From: Alentia gelatinosa | Taxonomy: Eukaryota; Annelida; Polychaeta; Phyllodocida; Polynoidae | NCBI GenBank assembly: GCA_950022655.1 | Contig: OX465583.1 | Span: 66,634,652-66,698,651 of the forward strand | Reading direction: 5' to 3' | Length of the DNA: 64,000 bases | Shown: positions 63,370-64,000 of the stretch, piece by piece | Layout: each line of letters opens with the position of its first letter | Position numbering within the stretch: the stretch's first letter is position 1 | Program-made: the position numbers and the translations under genes | The notes under the pieces: model-generated | Database searches by the model: none | What the model was told of the DNA's origin: nothing | The model's input: only the letters and a program-made list of their open reading frames with translations

Positions 63370-64000
63370 GATATGGCTCCGACATGGTCTATGATGCACC
63401 TCCCGATAAAAATCAAAATCGCGTCGGAAGGTCACCTAATATCGGGGCAGTTGACCAAGTGTCTGCGATTAGACACCGATATAAAATCCCCATACAATGC
63501 GCGGTGAATTGGCATGTCTAGACATATGTCTACGATTTTACACCTTCCCGATATGTCTCCGATATTCGGGTTTTCTATCGGTGCCATATCGGTAGGTCTA
63601 AATTTCTATCGTAGTAGGGGACGCCAGGCCTTACCCAAAAATATGACAGAATTCAGAATACGGGCAGAACCCACATAGAGATAGGATGGTGCCCAGTGGT
63701 TTCTTTGTCCCACAGAACGACAACACTAATTAATGTGGTCTACGCCAGGGAAACACCCAGCGAATTAAGGCAGCCATCTCCGGAATCGGCGACAATGTGC
63801 TCCGGGAATGACACATCATTTCATAATTCACCTGGTTATTTACTGGAACGCTGCAATATCGGTGGGAGATATTGTTATGAAACAATAGCTCGCGTAGGTG
63901 CCATAGTTCTCGCTTATTGTGTCCGGGGTTCAACTCAATCAGTCCTGAAACCTAGCAATTGCGTCATATGCAAGTCCTGAGTATAATTTTGAAGCGACCT
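63370..64000. other. Right edge, repeat-like, no gene seen
   Basis: 63540-63630 shares GTAGGTCTAAATTYCTATYGT and ACGCCAGGCCTT with 60425-60475, so both hold parts of one repeat family with internal CGATAT motifs. Nothing coding is supported to the end of the window. Confidence 0.5.

Overview
This is a window of animal nuclear DNA with long introns, GT-AG splicing and many short non-autonomous transposons. It holds four conserved protein-coding genes on the left two thirds and a gene-poor, repeat-rich right third. The proteins are clearly animal (BPTF, AIMP2, GAA, OSTF1). I cannot fix the species. Tandem repeats that straddle splice sites recall the 'mirage' minisatellites that I remember being described for amphioxus, so a cephalochordate is my first guess, with another marine invertebrate such as a mollusc second.

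Layout. Positions 1-6258, minus strand: the 5' end of a BPTF/NURF301 chromatin-remodeller gene, coding exons 1-2; the rest lies left of the window. Positions 6259-7035: a compact head-to-head promoter region with YY1, E-box/CLEAR and ETS motifs. Positions 7036-12614, plus strand: a complete AIMP2 gene (4 coding exons, 314 aa), the scaffold subunit of the multi-tRNA-synthetase complex. Positions 14640-34314, minus strand: a complete lysosomal-type acid alpha-glucosidase (GAA, GH31) of 20 coding exons and 971 aa, with every exon phase compatible. It has an N-terminal membrane anchor and a trefoil domain. Positions 34315-36405: a second head-to-head intergenic region with a tandem pair of CTCF-like motifs. 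Positions 36406-43787, plus strand: a complete OSTF1 gene (7 coding exons, 213 aa; SH3 plus ankyrin repeats). Positions 43788-64000: no gene I can defend, only MITEs, a 5'-truncated LINE remnant, minisatellites, long inverted repeats and poly-G tracts.

Two patterns stand out. First, at four exon-intron junctions (GAA exons 6, 14 and 16; OSTF1 exon 5) the splice site lies inside a tandem or duplicated repeat, so copies of real-looking splice sites are laid out beside the true one. Second, many introns carry foldback elements of several sequence families built to one plan: a long near-perfect stem with a small GGC/GCC hairpin at its tip, followed by a tail bounded by TTTATCYCACCCCT and its complement. 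Some are nested in each other. The four genes have unrelated jobs (chromatin, translation, lysosomal glycogen breakdown, signalling), so the grouping is positional and not a functional cluster.
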